From: Actinacidiphila acidipaludis
GTDB taxonomy: Bacteria; Actinomycetota; Actinomycetes; Streptomycetales; Streptomycetaceae
Assembly (NCBI RefSeq): GCF_019890725.1
Contig: NZ_JAINZZ010000028.1
Span: 25,832-89,831, forward strand
DNA length: 64,000 bases
Direction of reading: 5' to 3'
Shown: one piece after another, positions 43,635 through 53,171 of the stretch
Numbering within the stretch: position 1 is the stretch's first letter
Layout: every line of letters starts with the position of its first letter
The notes under the pieces: model-generated
The model's input: the letters and a program-made list of their open reading frames with translations, nothing else
What the model was told of the DNA's origin: nothing
The model's database searches: none
Position numbers and translations under genes: made by a program

Positions 43635-45008
43635 TTGACCACACCCACGCCGCCGCTGTGGACCCTGCTCGAGAACCAGCCGGGCCCGCGGTGGATCGCG
43701 CACCGCGGCGGCTCGCTACTGGCTCCCGAGAACACCATCGAAGCCTTGCGCGCCGCCGACCAACTCGGCGCGGACGCCGCGGAGATGGACGTGTACGTCG
43801 TCGCCGACGGCGGCCTGATGGTGATGCACGACGGCACCGTGGACCGCACGACGAACCTCACCGGCACCCAGTCCACGGCACTGACGGTGCCGGCCGCGCT
43901 GCGAGGCCGCGTCGACGCGGGGAGCTGGTTCTGCAACACCTGGCCCAGCGACCTGCGGATACCGGTGTTCGCCGACGTGTGCGCAGACATCGCGCCGCGG
44001 CTGCCGCTGATCGTCCACTGCAACAACCACGGCTCCGGGAACCCGGCGGTCGCCGAAATCGTCCGGCAGGACCTCGGCGGGCGGGTGCTCGTCATGGGCT
44101 GGTGGGAGTCCGAACTCGTCGCCGCCCGCGCGGCCGGCATCCCGTCGCTGCTGCTGTGCCCGGACGGCACACCACCCGCCGGGCAGACGTGGAACGGCCT
44201 GCTGGCAGCAGGTACGGCATACGTGGGCGTGGACTACACGCAGACGTCGGCGGCGACGATCACGTCCCTCGCGGCGGCGGGCCTGCGGGTGATGGTCTAC
44301 ACGGTCAACTCCCGTACGGATTACGCCGCTCTGCCGAAGGACGGCAGCGTGTGGGCGGTCATCTCGGACGACCCCTGGTACGTGCGCGGCACGGCCCCGA
44401 TGCGCACGAAGGACCTGTTCTCCGCGGGCACGTTCTTCCACGGCATGTCGGCCCCGACGGACCTGGTGGACTACCGCGGCAGCTTCACCCCCGGGGCCAC
44501 GTCCTGGTGGGGTCTGGACGGCACCCGCGCCGACGTCACCGCCGACAACGACTCCTACGCGAGCTGCCGACACGGCTACCTCGGACCGCTCGCCTCGACG
44601 TTCACCGTCGACACGGACCTGGTCTTCGACAGCGCCTCGTCCGGCACCGCGAGCGCGCAGCTCACGCTCACGGTCGGCGACGTGCCGTACGACGACCACC
44701 CGTCGGGGAGCAGCACGGCGGCCAACGGTTACAACGTGCTGCTGCGGCAGTCCGGGGTGATCGACGTGTACAAGGTCGCCGCCGGCACGCCGACGAAGGT
44801 CGGGACCGTCACCACGGCCGCGGTGACGATCGGAGCCGTCCAGCACCTGCGGGTGCAGGTCACCGCGACCAGCCTGATCGTGACGCGGACGAACGCGGCG
44901 ACCCCGAACAGCGTCACGGTGTCCGACGCGACGTACCGCGGCACCATGTACCCCCACCTCGGCGTCCGCCACGCCTCCACCCGCTGGTCCGCCCTCACCA
45001 TCTCCTGA
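43635..45008 (+). CDS. Glycerophosphodiester phosphodiesterase-domain protein
   Basis: 457 residues. The N-terminal GDPD TIM barrel shows WIAHRGGSLLAPENTIEALRAA, AEMDVYVVADGGLMVMHDGTVDRTTN (catalytic HR/E/D/H set) and VMVYTVNSRTDY; the C-terminal 170 residues are a beta-rich extension (YRGSFTPGATSWWGLDG...HLRVQVTATSLIVTRTN). The start is TTG at 43635 with GGAGG 8 nt upstream; no ATG or GTG is placed as well. No signal peptide is seen. GDPD plus beta domain resembles actinophage tail proteins. Confidence 0.82.
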   Translation: MTTPTPPLWTLLENQPGPRWIAHRGGSLLAPENTIEALRAADQLGADAAEMDVYVVADGGLMVMHDGTVDRTTNLTGTQSTALTVPAALRGRVDAGSWFCNTWPSDLRIPVFADVCADIAPRLPLIVHCNNHGSGNPAVAEIVRQDLGGRVLVMGWWESELVAARAAGIPSLLLCPDGTPPAGQTWNGLLAAGTAYVGVDYTQTSAATITSLAAAGLRVMVYTVNSRTDYAALPKDGSVWAVISDDPWYVRGTAPMRTKDLFSAGTFFHGMSAPTDLVDYRGSFTPGATSWWGLDGTRADVTADNDSYASCRHGYLGPLASTFTVDTDLVFDSASSGTASAQLTLTVGDVPYDDHPSGSSTAANGYNVLLRQSGVIDVYKVAAGTPTKVGTVTTAAVTIGAVQHLRVQVTATSLIVTRTNAATPNSVTVSDATYRGTMYPHLGVRHASTRWSALTIS

Positions 45009-45056
45009 CCCCAGCCACCTCCTCCGGCGGCGCGGTCGGAGTACCTCCGGACGTAC

Positions 45057-45085
45057 AGCCCCGAGCCGCACTTCGGTTCGGGGCT
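45057..45085 (+). terminator. Terminator of the GDPD gene
   Basis: A 12-bp stem (AGCCCCGAGCCG / CGGTTCGGGGCT, one G-T pair) is followed by TCTCC. Confidence 0.75.
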
Positions 45086-45087
45086 TC

Positions 45088-45229
45088 TCCGTATGCAGGC
45101 AAAGGGTTCGCCGTCCCACTGGCCGGTCGAGCCAAGGTCACGGCGGCCCTGCTCCGGGCCCATATGGACACACTCGTCGAGCGGTACATCGAATCCCGGA
45201 AGCCGCACGGAATGCGGCCACCCTTTTGA
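45088..45229 (+). pseudogene. Possible C-terminal gene remnant
   Basis: An open stretch ending GFAVPLAGRAKVTAALL, MDTLVERYIESRKPHG and MRPPF-stop has protein-like composition but no start or upstream half. It may be the tail of a lost gene. Low certainty. Confidence 0.3.
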
Positions 45230-45248
45230 TCCCCAAGGCTGATGGGCG

Positions 45249-45271
45249 TTGTCAGAGGCCTCTCCTAGCCT
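45249..45271 (+). promoter_or_regulatory. RecA-NDp-like, leaderless promoter of the YfbM-like gene
   Basis: TTGTCAGAG, 8 nt, TAGCCT, then 6 nt to the ATG at 45278. It differs from the DNA-damage motif TTGTCRGTG-N8-TAnnnT at one conserved position. Confidence 0.55.
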
Positions 45272-45277
45272 CTGGCC

Positions 45278-45778
45278 ATGAGCATGATCGGGGAGTACCT
45301 GCGCGTGACGGCCGCCCAGCTCGACCGGGCGATTCACGATCCTGACTGGGCGTGGACCTTCGTCGAGCAGGTCCAGGATGCCGAGGAGGAATCGGAGCCC
45401 GCGCCGACCGCAGCGCGCCACTTCAGCACGTACAAGACCTGGGACCTGCTCCGGTTCCTCCTGGAACGCGCCGAGTTCCCGGTCGACGTCATCCACGGTG
45501 AGGAACCGTTCGCCGAACAGGACAACTGGGGTTACGGGCCGCCGAGGTACCTGCCGTCGGAGCGAGTGCGGATCGCGGCGCACGAGCTCCGGGCCATCAC
45601 GTACGACCAGCTCGTCAGCGGCATCGATCCTGCTGACCTGACCAAGGCAGAGGTGTACCCCCTCGGGTGGGACGAGCCCGGGGCACTCGAGTGGGGGCGT
45701 CATTGGCACGAGGGCCTGACCCAGTTTCTCGAAGCCGCGGCCGCAAAGGACGATGCCGTGCTCGTCTGGCTGGACTGA
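45278..45778 (+). CDS. YfbM/DUF1877-family protein
   Basis: 166 residues matching the YfbM plan: GEYLRVTAAQLDRAIHDPDWAWTFV, TYKTWDLLRFLLERAEFPVDVIHGEEPFAEQDNWGYGPPRYL, RIAAHELRAITYDQL, and a C-terminal WDEPGALEWGRHWHEGLTQFLEAAAAKDDAVLVWLD. Its function is unknown in all organisms. The message seems leaderless and possibly damage-inducible. Confidence 0.85.
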   Translation: MSMIGEYLRVTAAQLDRAIHDPDWAWTFVEQVQDAEEESEPAPTAARHFSTYKTWDLLRFLLERAEFPVDVIHGEEPFAEQDNWGYGPPRYLPSERVRIAAHELRAITYDQLVSGIDPADLTKAEVYPLGWDEPGALEWGRHWHEGLTQFLEAAAAKDDAVLVWLD

Positions 45779-45928
45779 CCGGCCGGGATACGAGTTCGGG
45801 GTTCGTGGGACGCGCGGAGAGCCGGTGGTGAAGACGTACGCGCAGCAGGGACCGCATACGGCCCGTCTTCGAGGCCGCCGTGGACGTTCACGAAGGTCAT
45901 ACAGACATCCTGGCCCCCGACAGTGGGG

Positions 45929-46477
45929 TCAGGCGTACGGCAGCAGCGAGGCCGTGTCGAGATCGAAGTCGAACGGTTCAGGGATGCGGAGGCCCTCGCC
46001 GAAGTCCGCGTCCTCACGGCGGTGATACTTCTTGCCGTCCGCGTGGCTGAAGAGTGTCACGGTCTTCAACCTGGCGTCGACCAGGAGGTAGAGCGGGATT
46101 CCCATCACCGGATAGTCACGAACCTTGCCCACCCAGTCGTTCTCGGGGTTCGAAGGCGACACCAACTCGACGGCGATGGCCGCGGTCTCCGCGGGAACCT
46201 GGTTGTCCGTGGTCTCCAAGACCTCTGCCGGCAAATAGGTCAGATCGGGGTTGCGGCTCTTGCCGACGCCAGGCGAGACCAGATCGGTGTTCTCGCTCGG
46301 CAGCAGGTCGCCAGGGCAGTGCGCGTCGAACTGCCGACGGAGAACCAGGAGGTTGCGCTGGTGGATGCCGGAGGGCCCGACCATCATGACAATGGTGTCG
46401 CCCGAGATCTCGGCCTTGAACCCGTCCGGCAGACTCCTGCGGGCCTCCTCAAGGAGTGCGAAGTGCTGCGGGTCCAT
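45929..46477 (-). CDS. Uma2-family (DUF820) restriction-endonuclease-fold protein
   Basis: 182 residues from the ATG at 46477 (GGAGGAG upstream). Active-site-like residues are the D of NPDLTYLPAEVL, E in AIAVELVSPSNPENDWVGK with its Lys, and GIPLYLLVDARLKTVTLF. It is a different subtype from the Uma2 gene at 2535. It lies between the YfbM-like gene and the tRNA end, inside the accessory patch. Confidence 0.82.
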   Translation of the reverse strand: MDPQHFALLEEARRSLPDGFKAEISGDTIVMMVGPSGIHQRNLLVLRRQFDAHCPGDLLPSENTDLVSPGVGKSRNPDLTYLPAEVLETTDNQVPAETAAIAVELVSPSNPENDWVGKVRDYPVMGIPLYLLVDARLKTVTLFSHADGKKYHRREDADFGEGLRIPEPFDFDLDTASLLPYA

Positions 46478-46596
46478 GCTGCTCCTCCCAGGACTGGCTG
46501 CCCGGTCTCCAAGACTAGCTTGGAACCGCTGCTGAGGCCCTCGACGCTCAGGGCCGCGAACCCGCCCTTCGCTGCTCGCCGCCGCCGGCCCCGTAG

Positions 46597-46614
46597 TGGC
46601 ACGTGAATGGCACG
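46597..46614. repeat. Direct repeats TGGCACG near the tRNA 3' end (possible att-site scar)
   Basis: TGGCACG at 46597-46603 and 46608-46614 (11-bp period) lies 64 nt beyond the tRNA 3' end. Paired direct repeats like this flank integrase core sites in actinobacterial elements; no integrase gene remains. Confidence 0.4.
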
Positions 46615-46629
46615 GACCCAGGAACGACG

Positions 46630-46672
46630 AAGGGCCAGGTACCGGAGACAACCACTCCAGCCTGGCCCTTTT
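46630..46672. terminator. Terminator downstream of tRNA-Thr
   Basis: A 10-bp stem AAGGGCCAGG / CCTGGCCCTT with a T run on the plus side lies 6 nt past the tRNA 3' end, usable in both directions. Confidence 0.65.
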
Positions 46673-46677
46673 GCTTG

Positions 46678-46751
46678 AGCCCCCTGTCGGGTTCGAACCG
46701 ACGACCCCCGCTTTACAAGAGCGGTGCTCTGGCCAGCTGAGCTAAGGAGGC
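46678..46751 (-). tRNA. tRNA-Thr (anticodon TGT)
   Basis: 74 nt on the minus strand. Acceptor stem GCCTCCT / AGGGGGC with one G-T pair and discriminator T, D-arm GCTC...GAGC, anticodon arm CCGCT-CTTGTAA-AGCGG giving TGT, T-arm GTCGG-TTCGAAC-CCGAC. CCA is not encoded. Confidence 0.95.
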
Positions 46752-46945
46752 GCAGTCGCAGTGTACCGGGCCGGGGAGGGGGCGGGCCGGGAGTTCCTGG
46801 GTGCCGGACGCGCGGGCACGGCCGGGGGACGGGGGCGGCGGCGCGGGCGGTGGCGGAAGGCGGGCGGAGGGTGGGGGAAATCCGGGGGCGGGAGGCTGGT
46901 GACAAGGCGCGTTCGGGCAGGTAGCGTCACGGCAGACCCGCGCAC

Positions 46946-46961
46946 AGCGGACTAGACCTTT
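46946..46961. promoter_or_regulatory. DasR-responsive-element-like site upstream of msiK
   Basis: AGCGGACTAGACCTTT matches the dre consensus ACTGGTCTAGACCAGT at 11 of 16 positions, including the GG-CTAGACC core. It lies 50 nt before the msiK ATG. DasR links aminosugar status to sugar uptake in Streptomyces; control here is inferred. Confidence 0.45.
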
Positions 46962-47010
46962 ACTCGGATCGTCCGGCACGTTCCTGCCGGTGAAGGGACT
47001 GTACTCAGTC

Positions 47011-48126
<1,116 letters not shown>

Positions 48127-48236
48127 CACCGCCCGGCGACGGCGGGCCCGCGCCCGCCGTCCGCCCGGACCTCCGGAACGCCGGAACGCTGGACCTCCGG
48201 AACGCCGGGGACGTCCGAACGTCGGCAGCTCTGACA

Positions 48237-48279
48237 GAACGGCCGGCCGGTACGCACACCACGTACCGGCCGGCCGTTC
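48237..48279. terminator. msiK terminator
   Basis: An 18-bp perfect stem (48237-48254 with 48262-48279) with a 7-nt loop, 110 nt after the msiK stop. The rest of 48127-48457 holds short CCGGAACGC repeats and no gene. Confidence 0.75.
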
Positions 48280-48457
48280 CGCGTTCGGACCCGAGCCTGG
48301 GCCCCGGCCCGCTCCGAGCCCCGGCCCGCCCCAACTCCCCCCGCATACATAGCCATATCCGGCCTTTCGAGTGTGTTCGTCAACTCCCGCACCCCGCATG
48401 GGGCATGACCCCTCCCCCGGGAGGGTGACCAAATGTCGCCAAATCATCACGAGCAGC

Positions 48458-48463
48458 TACCAT
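48458..48463 (+). promoter_or_regulatory. Minus-10 box, leaderless
   Basis: TACCAT is followed by 7 nt and the GTG at 48471. Confidence 0.55.
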
Positions 48464-48470
48464 CCCATGC

Positions 48471-48899
48471 GTGAACCAGGTAGCTCGCCGACTCGGCAAG
48501 ACATTCGCGCTCGTACTCCCGGTCGTTCTCGTCCTGTCGGGAACGCTCGCCGTCACCCGCGTTCCGTGGGTGGCCTCCTCCTCGGACGCGCAGGTGCTGA
48601 CCGCCTCCGCGAAGAGCGCGCGCCAGGTGGCGGCCGAGAAGGCCGCCCTGTCGCCCCAGGAGGCGCTGCGGCAGCGTCTACTGGCCGAACTCCAGGAGAA
48701 GGATCCGGGCGTGGCCTTGACCGACCTCCAGGTGGCCATGGCCCAGCACCCGACGCTCGCCAAGTACTGCGTGTCCATCGCCCGTTCGCTGGGCCGCGCG
48801 GCCGTCGCCAAGTACGACGGCGCCGCGCGCCGCGCCCAGGCGTGGTCCCGGCCGGTGTGCGACACCGCCTTCGCCACGGGCGTCGCCTCCGTCGGCTGA
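48471..48899 (+). CDS. Hypothetical secreted or membrane-anchored protein
   Basis: 142 residues. The N-terminal helix (TFALVLPVVLVLSGTLAVTRV) can be a signal peptide or anchor; the rest is Ala-rich and helical (VLTASAKSARQVAAEKAALSPQEALRQRLLAELQ) with two cysteines (YCVSIA, PVCDTAF). A leaderless promoter precedes it. It sits between msiK and a nucleotidyltransferase; the function is unknown. Confidence 0.7.
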   Translation: MNQVARRLGKTFALVLPVVLVLSGTLAVTRVPWVASSSDAQVLTASAKSARQVAAEKAALSPQEALRQRLLAELQEKDPGVALTDLQVAMAQHPTLAKYCVSIARSLGRAAVAKYDGAARRAQAWSRPVCDTAFATGVASVG

Positions 48900-48935
48900 C
48901 GCCCCGGCCCGCACGCACGGACGGCCGGTCCGCCC

Positions 48936-48965
48936 GGCCGGTCCGCCCGGCCGGGCGGACCGGCC
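48936..48965. terminator. Perfect 30-nt palindrome, probable terminator
   Basis: The 15-bp arms GGCCGGTCCGCCCGG / CCGGGCGGACCGGCC have no loop, and one arm is repeated directly upstream with a 14-bp offset. There is no T tract. Confidence 0.65.
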
Positions 48966-49102
48966 CTCCGCCCGCCCGGACCATCCCCCAGCGACCCCGA
49001 CCACCCCGACCACCCGGGCATACGAACAGCCCCGGCACCCGGACACCCCGGCACACCAGGGGCGTGCGGCCCGCCCTCCGCGGGCGGCACGCCCCTGTCG
49101 CA

Positions 49103-49108
49103 TAGGGT
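49103..49108 (+). promoter_or_regulatory. Minus-10 box of a leaderless nucleotidyltransferase message
   Basis: TAGGGT ends 7 nt before the ATG at 49116. Confidence 0.6.
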
Positions 49109-49115
49109 GCGCTGC

Positions 49116-49865
49116 ATGACGTCCGCGCAGCATCACGCTCACAACCCCGTCAAAGCGGTCACGCAGGCCGTGCTCCTGGCCGGCGGTCAGGGCTCGCGGC
49201 TGCGGCCCTACACCGACGACCGGCCCAAGCCCATGGTCGAGATCCCCGGTACCGGCACCCCGATCATCGGCCACCAGCTCGCCTGGCTCGCCTCTGAGGG
49301 CGTCACCGACGCGGTGGTCTCCTGCGGGCATCTGGCCGAGGTCCTGCAGGAGTGGCTGGACGGCACGCCCCTGCCGCTGAACGTCACCACGGTGGTCGAG
49401 CGCGAGCCTCTGGGCCGCGGCGGCGGCCTGAAGTACGCGGCGGCCTCGCTCCCCCGCAAGAACGAGCCCTGGTACGCCACCAACGGCGACATCTGGACGC
49501 GGTTCTCGCTGCGGGAGATGGCCGCCTTCCACGAGGAGCGGGCCGCGGCCGCCACCCTCGCCCTCGCCCGGCCGCGCATCCCGTGGGGCGCGGTGGAGAC
49601 CAACGAGTTCGGCCAGGTGCTGGACTTCATCGAGGCGCCGCCGTCGCCGTTCCTGATCAACGCGGGCGTGTACGTGTTCTCGCCCGAGTTCACGGCCATG
49701 CTGCCGGACCAGGGCGACCACGAGCGGACGACGTTCCCGGGTCTGGCCCGCGAGCGGCGCCTGGCCGGCTTCCCCATCCCGCAGGGCGCCTACTGGCGGG
49801 CCATCGACACCGCGAAGGACCTCACCGAGGCGGCCAAGGAACTGGGCACCCACCCGTCCGCCTGA
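49116..49865 (+). CDS. Nucleotidyltransferase (sugar-1-phosphate nucleotidyltransferase family)
   Basis: 249 residues. The N-terminal signature AVLLAGGQGSRLRPYTDDRPKPMVEIPG binds NTP; GIGHQL-type (TPIIGHQLAWLASEGVTDAVVSCGHLA), GRGGGLKYAAASLP, ATNGDIWTRF and INAGVYVFSPEF complete the fold. It probably makes an NDP-sugar for glycan synthesis; the sugar is not readable. The leaderless ATG at 49116 is preferred over the GTG at 49107. Confidence 0.9.
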   Translation: MTSAQHHAHNPVKAVTQAVLLAGGQGSRLRPYTDDRPKPMVEIPGTGTPIIGHQLAWLASEGVTDAVVSCGHLAEVLQEWLDGTPLPLNVTTVVEREPLGRGGGLKYAAASLPRKNEPWYATNGDIWTRFSLREMAAFHEERAAAATLALARPRIPWGAVETNEFGQVLDFIEAPPSPFLINAGVYVFSPEFTAMLPDQGDHERTTFPGLARERRLAGFPIPQGAYWRAIDTAKDLTEAAKELGTHPSA

Positions 49866-49965
49866 CCCTGCCCTCCGGGACGACACACCCTCCCACGAAC
49901 GATCCCCGGCATGAGCCCAGGCACGCGAACCCGGGCACGACCCCACCTACGATCCCGGACGCACG

Positions 49966-50005
49966 GAGGCGGCCCGCACCGATCCCCACCGGTGCGGGCC
50001 GCCTC
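49966..50005. terminator. Bidirectional terminator
   Basis: A 15-bp perfect stem (49966-49980 with 49991-50005) with a 10-nt loop between convergent genes, followed by GTTCGT. Confidence 0.8.
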
Positions 50006-50116
50006 GTTCGTGCGCGAGCCCCGCGGCGCCCTCCCGCGCCACCGCGCGGCGCCCCCTGGTCCCGCGCGGCCACACGACCACGTGACCACGCGGCCGCGAG
50101 CCCCCGCGCTACCGCC

Positions 50117-51892
50117 TCACGCGTTCCCCTGCGGCGCCCCCGACGAGCCCCCGGCCGCGCCGCCGGGCGACAGCCCGAGCAGCAGGCCGGTCGGCGAGTG
50201 GCTGCCGAGCAGGCCGCCGATCGCGCCGCCCTGCGTCGGCTTGGGCGCCGGCGAGGGCGGCGGGGGCGCCTGGGTGGGCGCGCTGTGCGTCGGCGCCTGC
50301 GAGCCGCTCCCGCCCGAGGTGCCGGAGCCGCTCGGCGTACTGGTCGAGTGGCTGTACCCGCTGGTGCCGGTGCTGCGGCTGCTCGGCCGATGGGTCGCCG
50401 TGGGCGACGGGGTCTGCGCGGCCGGGCTCGCGTGCGCCTTGCGGTGGGCCGGCGCGGAGGTGGGCGGCACCGGGGAGGTCCCGCTGCCCGCGCTGTCGCC
50501 GCCGGTGACCTCCGGCAGCGGCGAGCCCGGCAGGTTGTTGGTGGGTGTGACGGCGGGGGCCGGCCGGCCGGTGTGGGTGCTGCTGGCGCGCACGGCCGCG
50601 CCCAGCACCGAACCGATCAGCAGGGTCAGGCCGATGACGACGGTGGCCAGCACCGCGCCGCGGCGCAGCACCCGGCGCCGCAGGTCCCACAGGTCGACGC
50701 GCGGGCCGAGCTTGCGCCAGGCGTCCGAGGCCAGGCGGCCGTCGACGGAGTACACCGGCGCGCCGGCGATGATCAGCGGGCTCCAGGCGGCCAGGTAGAT
50801 GAAGTCCGGGGCGTCGTAGACCGGGACGGTCCGCCAGCTCACGGTCACCAGCAGCGCCACGGACAGCGCCGCCCCGATGGTGGCGGCGACCCGCTGCCAC
50901 AGGCCGAAGACGGTCAGCACGCCGACGACGACCTGGAGGAAGGCGATGCTGAGGCCGGCGCCGACCGGGTGGTTGAGCGCGGTGTCGCGCAGCGGTTCGG
51001 CGAGCGCCCAGGGGTGGAGCGACCGCAGCCAGGTGACCATGGAGCCGCGCTGGCCGCCGTCGAAGTAGACGCGGTCGCAGAGCTTGCCCATGCCGGCGTA
51101 GATGGAGATGAAGCCGAGGAACACCCGCAGCGGCAGCAGGACGATGCCCAGGTTCATCCGGCGCCCGGGGTACCAGGCGTGCTTGACCGGCTCGCCGCGG
51201 CGGTTGCGGGGCCGTCGCTCGTACGGGTCGGCGTCGAAGTCGCCGCCGTCCGGGCCGTAGCGGTCGGCGTCGTCGCCGTACTGCCGGTCGTCGTCACGGC
51301 CGATGCCGCGGTAACCGACCACCGGTTCGCGGTCACCGGCGCGCGGGCGGGGCGGCCCTGCGTGCCGCCCGGAGTGCCGCTCGCCGTACTGCTCGTCGTA
51401 CGTCCCGCCGTACTGGTCGGCGTAGCGCTCGTCGTCGTACCGCTCGTCGTCCGCGGGCCCGTGGGGGCGCGGGAGCAGGCCGGTCGGGGCGTCGTCGCCG
51501 CGGCTGCGCTGGCCCACGACGGTCGGCACCACCGGCGGCAGCACGGTTGTCTCGTCGACCCGCGGCAGCACCTGGGTGGCGGCACCGGAGTCGGCCCGGC
51601 GTACGGCCTGCAGGAGTTCGCCGGCCAGCGCGTCGCCGGGAGCGCTCTGCCCGGACCAGACCACCGGTGCCCGACGCCGGCCGGCGCTCTGGGGCACGAC
51701 CGGGATCTTCGCGGTGTCGTCGAGGCCGAGGGCACGGGTCGAGGTCCCCCCGAGCCGCACCCGGAAGCTCGCGTGATTGACGACCACCTGGGCGGGATCG
51801 CTCGGAACCCGAGGCATCGTCAGTACACGCTCGTCGTACGCGGGCGCGCCTCCCCCCGTGGGAGTGCGGGGTGTTCTGGTGTCCACACTCAT
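50117..51892 (-). CDS. DoxX-family membrane protein with long disordered flanks
   Basis: 591 residues. About 240 hydrophilic N-terminal residues include a Tyr/Asp/Glu/Arg-rich repeat (DDERYDDERYADQYGG). Then a DoxX-like four-helix membrane domain (LGIVLLPLRVFLGFISIYAGMGKLCD, LSIAFLQVVVGVLTVFGLWQRVAATIGAALSVALLVTV, WSPLIIAGAPVYSVDG), one more helix (VLATVVIGLTLLIGSVLGAAV) and a Pro/Ser/Thr-rich tail of about 150 residues. DoxX relatives support redox complexes in mycobacteria; the role here is unknown. Confidence 0.85.
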   Translation of the reverse strand: MSVDTRTPRTPTGGGAPAYDERVLTMPRVPSDPAQVVVNHASFRVRLGGTSTRALGLDDTAKIPVVPQSAGRRRAPVVWSGQSAPGDALAGELLQAVRRADSGAATQVLPRVDETTVLPPVVPTVVGQRSRGDDAPTGLLPRPHGPADDERYDDERYADQYGGTYDEQYGERHSGRHAGPPRPRAGDREPVVGYRGIGRDDDRQYGDDADRYGPDGGDFDADPYERRPRNRRGEPVKHAWYPGRRMNLGIVLLPLRVFLGFISIYAGMGKLCDRVYFDGGQRGSMVTWLRSLHPWALAEPLRDTALNHPVGAGLSIAFLQVVVGVLTVFGLWQRVAATIGAALSVALLVTVSWRTVPVYDAPDFIYLAAWSPLIIAGAPVYSVDGRLASDAWRKLGPRVDLWDLRRRVLRRGAVLATVVIGLTLLIGSVLGAAVRASSTHTGRPAPAVTPTNNLPGSPLPEVTGGDSAGSGTSPVPPTSAPAHRKAHASPAAQTPSPTATHRPSSRSTGTSGYSHSTSTPSGSGTSGGSGSQAPTHSAPTQAPPPPSPAPKPTQGGAIGGLLGSHSPTGLLLGLSPGGAAGGSSGAPQGNA

Positions 51893-52102
51893 CTAACCGA
51901 GTGACGGACAGTTTAGAAACGGCCTCGGAGCGTCATTGCTGTCGGCGCTCCGACAATCGGGGAGTGCCCCGGAGCGTGGCGCCCGGCCCGCTCAGGACCC
52001 GTGCCGCACCCGCTCAGGACCCGCGCCACACCCGCTCAGAACCCCCGCCACACCCGCTCAGGACAGGCGCCCGGCCGCCTCACACCGGGCACCCCCGCCT
52101 CC

Positions 52103-53059
52103 TCAGGCGCGGCGCCGCGACGCCTCGTACAGCACGACGCCCGCGGCCACACCGGCGTTGAGGGACTCCGCGCCGCCCGGCATCGGGATCCGCACGAGCA
52201 GGTCGCAGGTCTCGCCCACCAGGCGGGACAGGCCCTTGCCCTCGCTGCCGGCGACGATCACGACCGGGCCGGACAGCAGCTCCAGGTCCTGGAGTTCGAT
52301 GTCGCCGTCGGCGGCCAGGCCGACCACGGTGAGCCCGGCCTTCTGGTACGCCTCCAGGGTCCGCGTGAGGTTGGTGGCCCGGGCCACCGACACGCGTGCG
52401 GCGGTGCCCGCGGACGTCTTCCAGGCGCCGGCGGTCATGCCGGCCGCGCGCCGTTCGGGCACGACCACGCCGTGCCCGCCGAACGCGGCGACGGAACGGA
52501 CGACCGCGCCGAGGTTGCGCGGGTCGGTGACGCCGTCGAGGGCGACGATCAGCGGGTCCTCGCCCTGGTCGGCGGCGTCGGCGACGAGGTCGTCGGGGTG
52601 CGCGTACTCGTACGGCGGGATCTGCAGGACCAGGCCCTGGTGGTTGAGGCCCGCGGTGATGCGGTCCAGCTCGGGCCGGGCGGCCTCCAGCAGCGGCACG
52701 CCTCGGTCGGTGGCGAGCTTGAGCGCCTCGCGCACGCGGTCGTCGCTGTCGATGAACTGCTGGACGTAGACGGCGGTGGCCGGGATGTCGGCGCGCAGCG
52801 CCTCCACCACGGGGTTGCGGCCGACGACCATCTCGGCGGTGGCCTTGGCGCCGCGGCCGGACGGCCGCCGGGACTGCGCCGAAACCGACCGCTTGGCCTG
52901 GGCGTTGGCGATGCGGTTCTTCTTGTGGCCCTTGCGCATCTCGGCGGGGGGCGTCGGCCCCTTGCCTTCCAGGGACCGGCGCCGCTGACCGCCGCTGCCG
53001 ACCGTGGCGCCCTTCTTGTTGGTCGTACGGCGGTTCCTGCGCTGGCTGTTGCCGGCCAT
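52103..53059 (-). CDS. rlmB: 23S rRNA (guanosine-2'-O-)-methyltransferase, TrmH/RlmB family
   Basis: SPOUT methyltransferase of 318 residues that methylates a ribose in 23S rRNA. A basic N-terminal extension (about 75 residues, with KKGATVGSGGQRRRSLEGKGPTPPAEMRKGHKKN) is followed by an L30-like substrate domain (VVGRNPVVEALRADIPATAVYV) and the knotted SPOUT domain with LDGVTDPRNLGAVVRSVAAFG, VIVAGSEGKGL and IPMPGGAESLNAGVAAGVVLYE. ATG 53059; an upstream in-frame ATG is near 53074. Confidence 0.93.
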   Translation of the reverse strand: MAGNSQRRNRRTTNKKGATVGSGGQRRRSLEGKGPTPPAEMRKGHKKNRIANAQAKRSVSAQSRRPSGRGAKATAEMVVGRNPVVEALRADIPATAVYVQQFIDSDDRVREALKLATDRGVPLLEAARPELDRITAGLNHQGLVLQIPPYEYAHPDDLVADAADQGEDPLIVALDGVTDPRNLGAVVRSVAAFGGHGVVVPERRAAGMTAGAWKTSAGTAARVSVARATNLTRTLEAYQKAGLTVVGLAADGDIELQDLELLSGPVVIVAGSEGKGLSRLVGETCDLLVRIPMPGGAESLNAGVAAGVVLYEASRRRA

Positions 53060-53140
53060 GGGAGGCACTCTCATTCTTCGGTCAAGCTCAACAAACGTGT
53101 TCCGGCGCCGCGTTGGCGCCGTGGATGGGTCGCTCCCCAG

Positions 53141-53170
53141 CCCTGGGGCCCTCCGGGGAGGGCCCAGGGC
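53141..53170 (-). terminator. cysS terminator
   Basis: A stem of about 14 bp (GCCCTGGGGCCCTCC / GGAGGGCCCAGGGC, one bulge) directly follows the cysS stop. Confidence 0.7.
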
Positions 53171-53171
53171 G

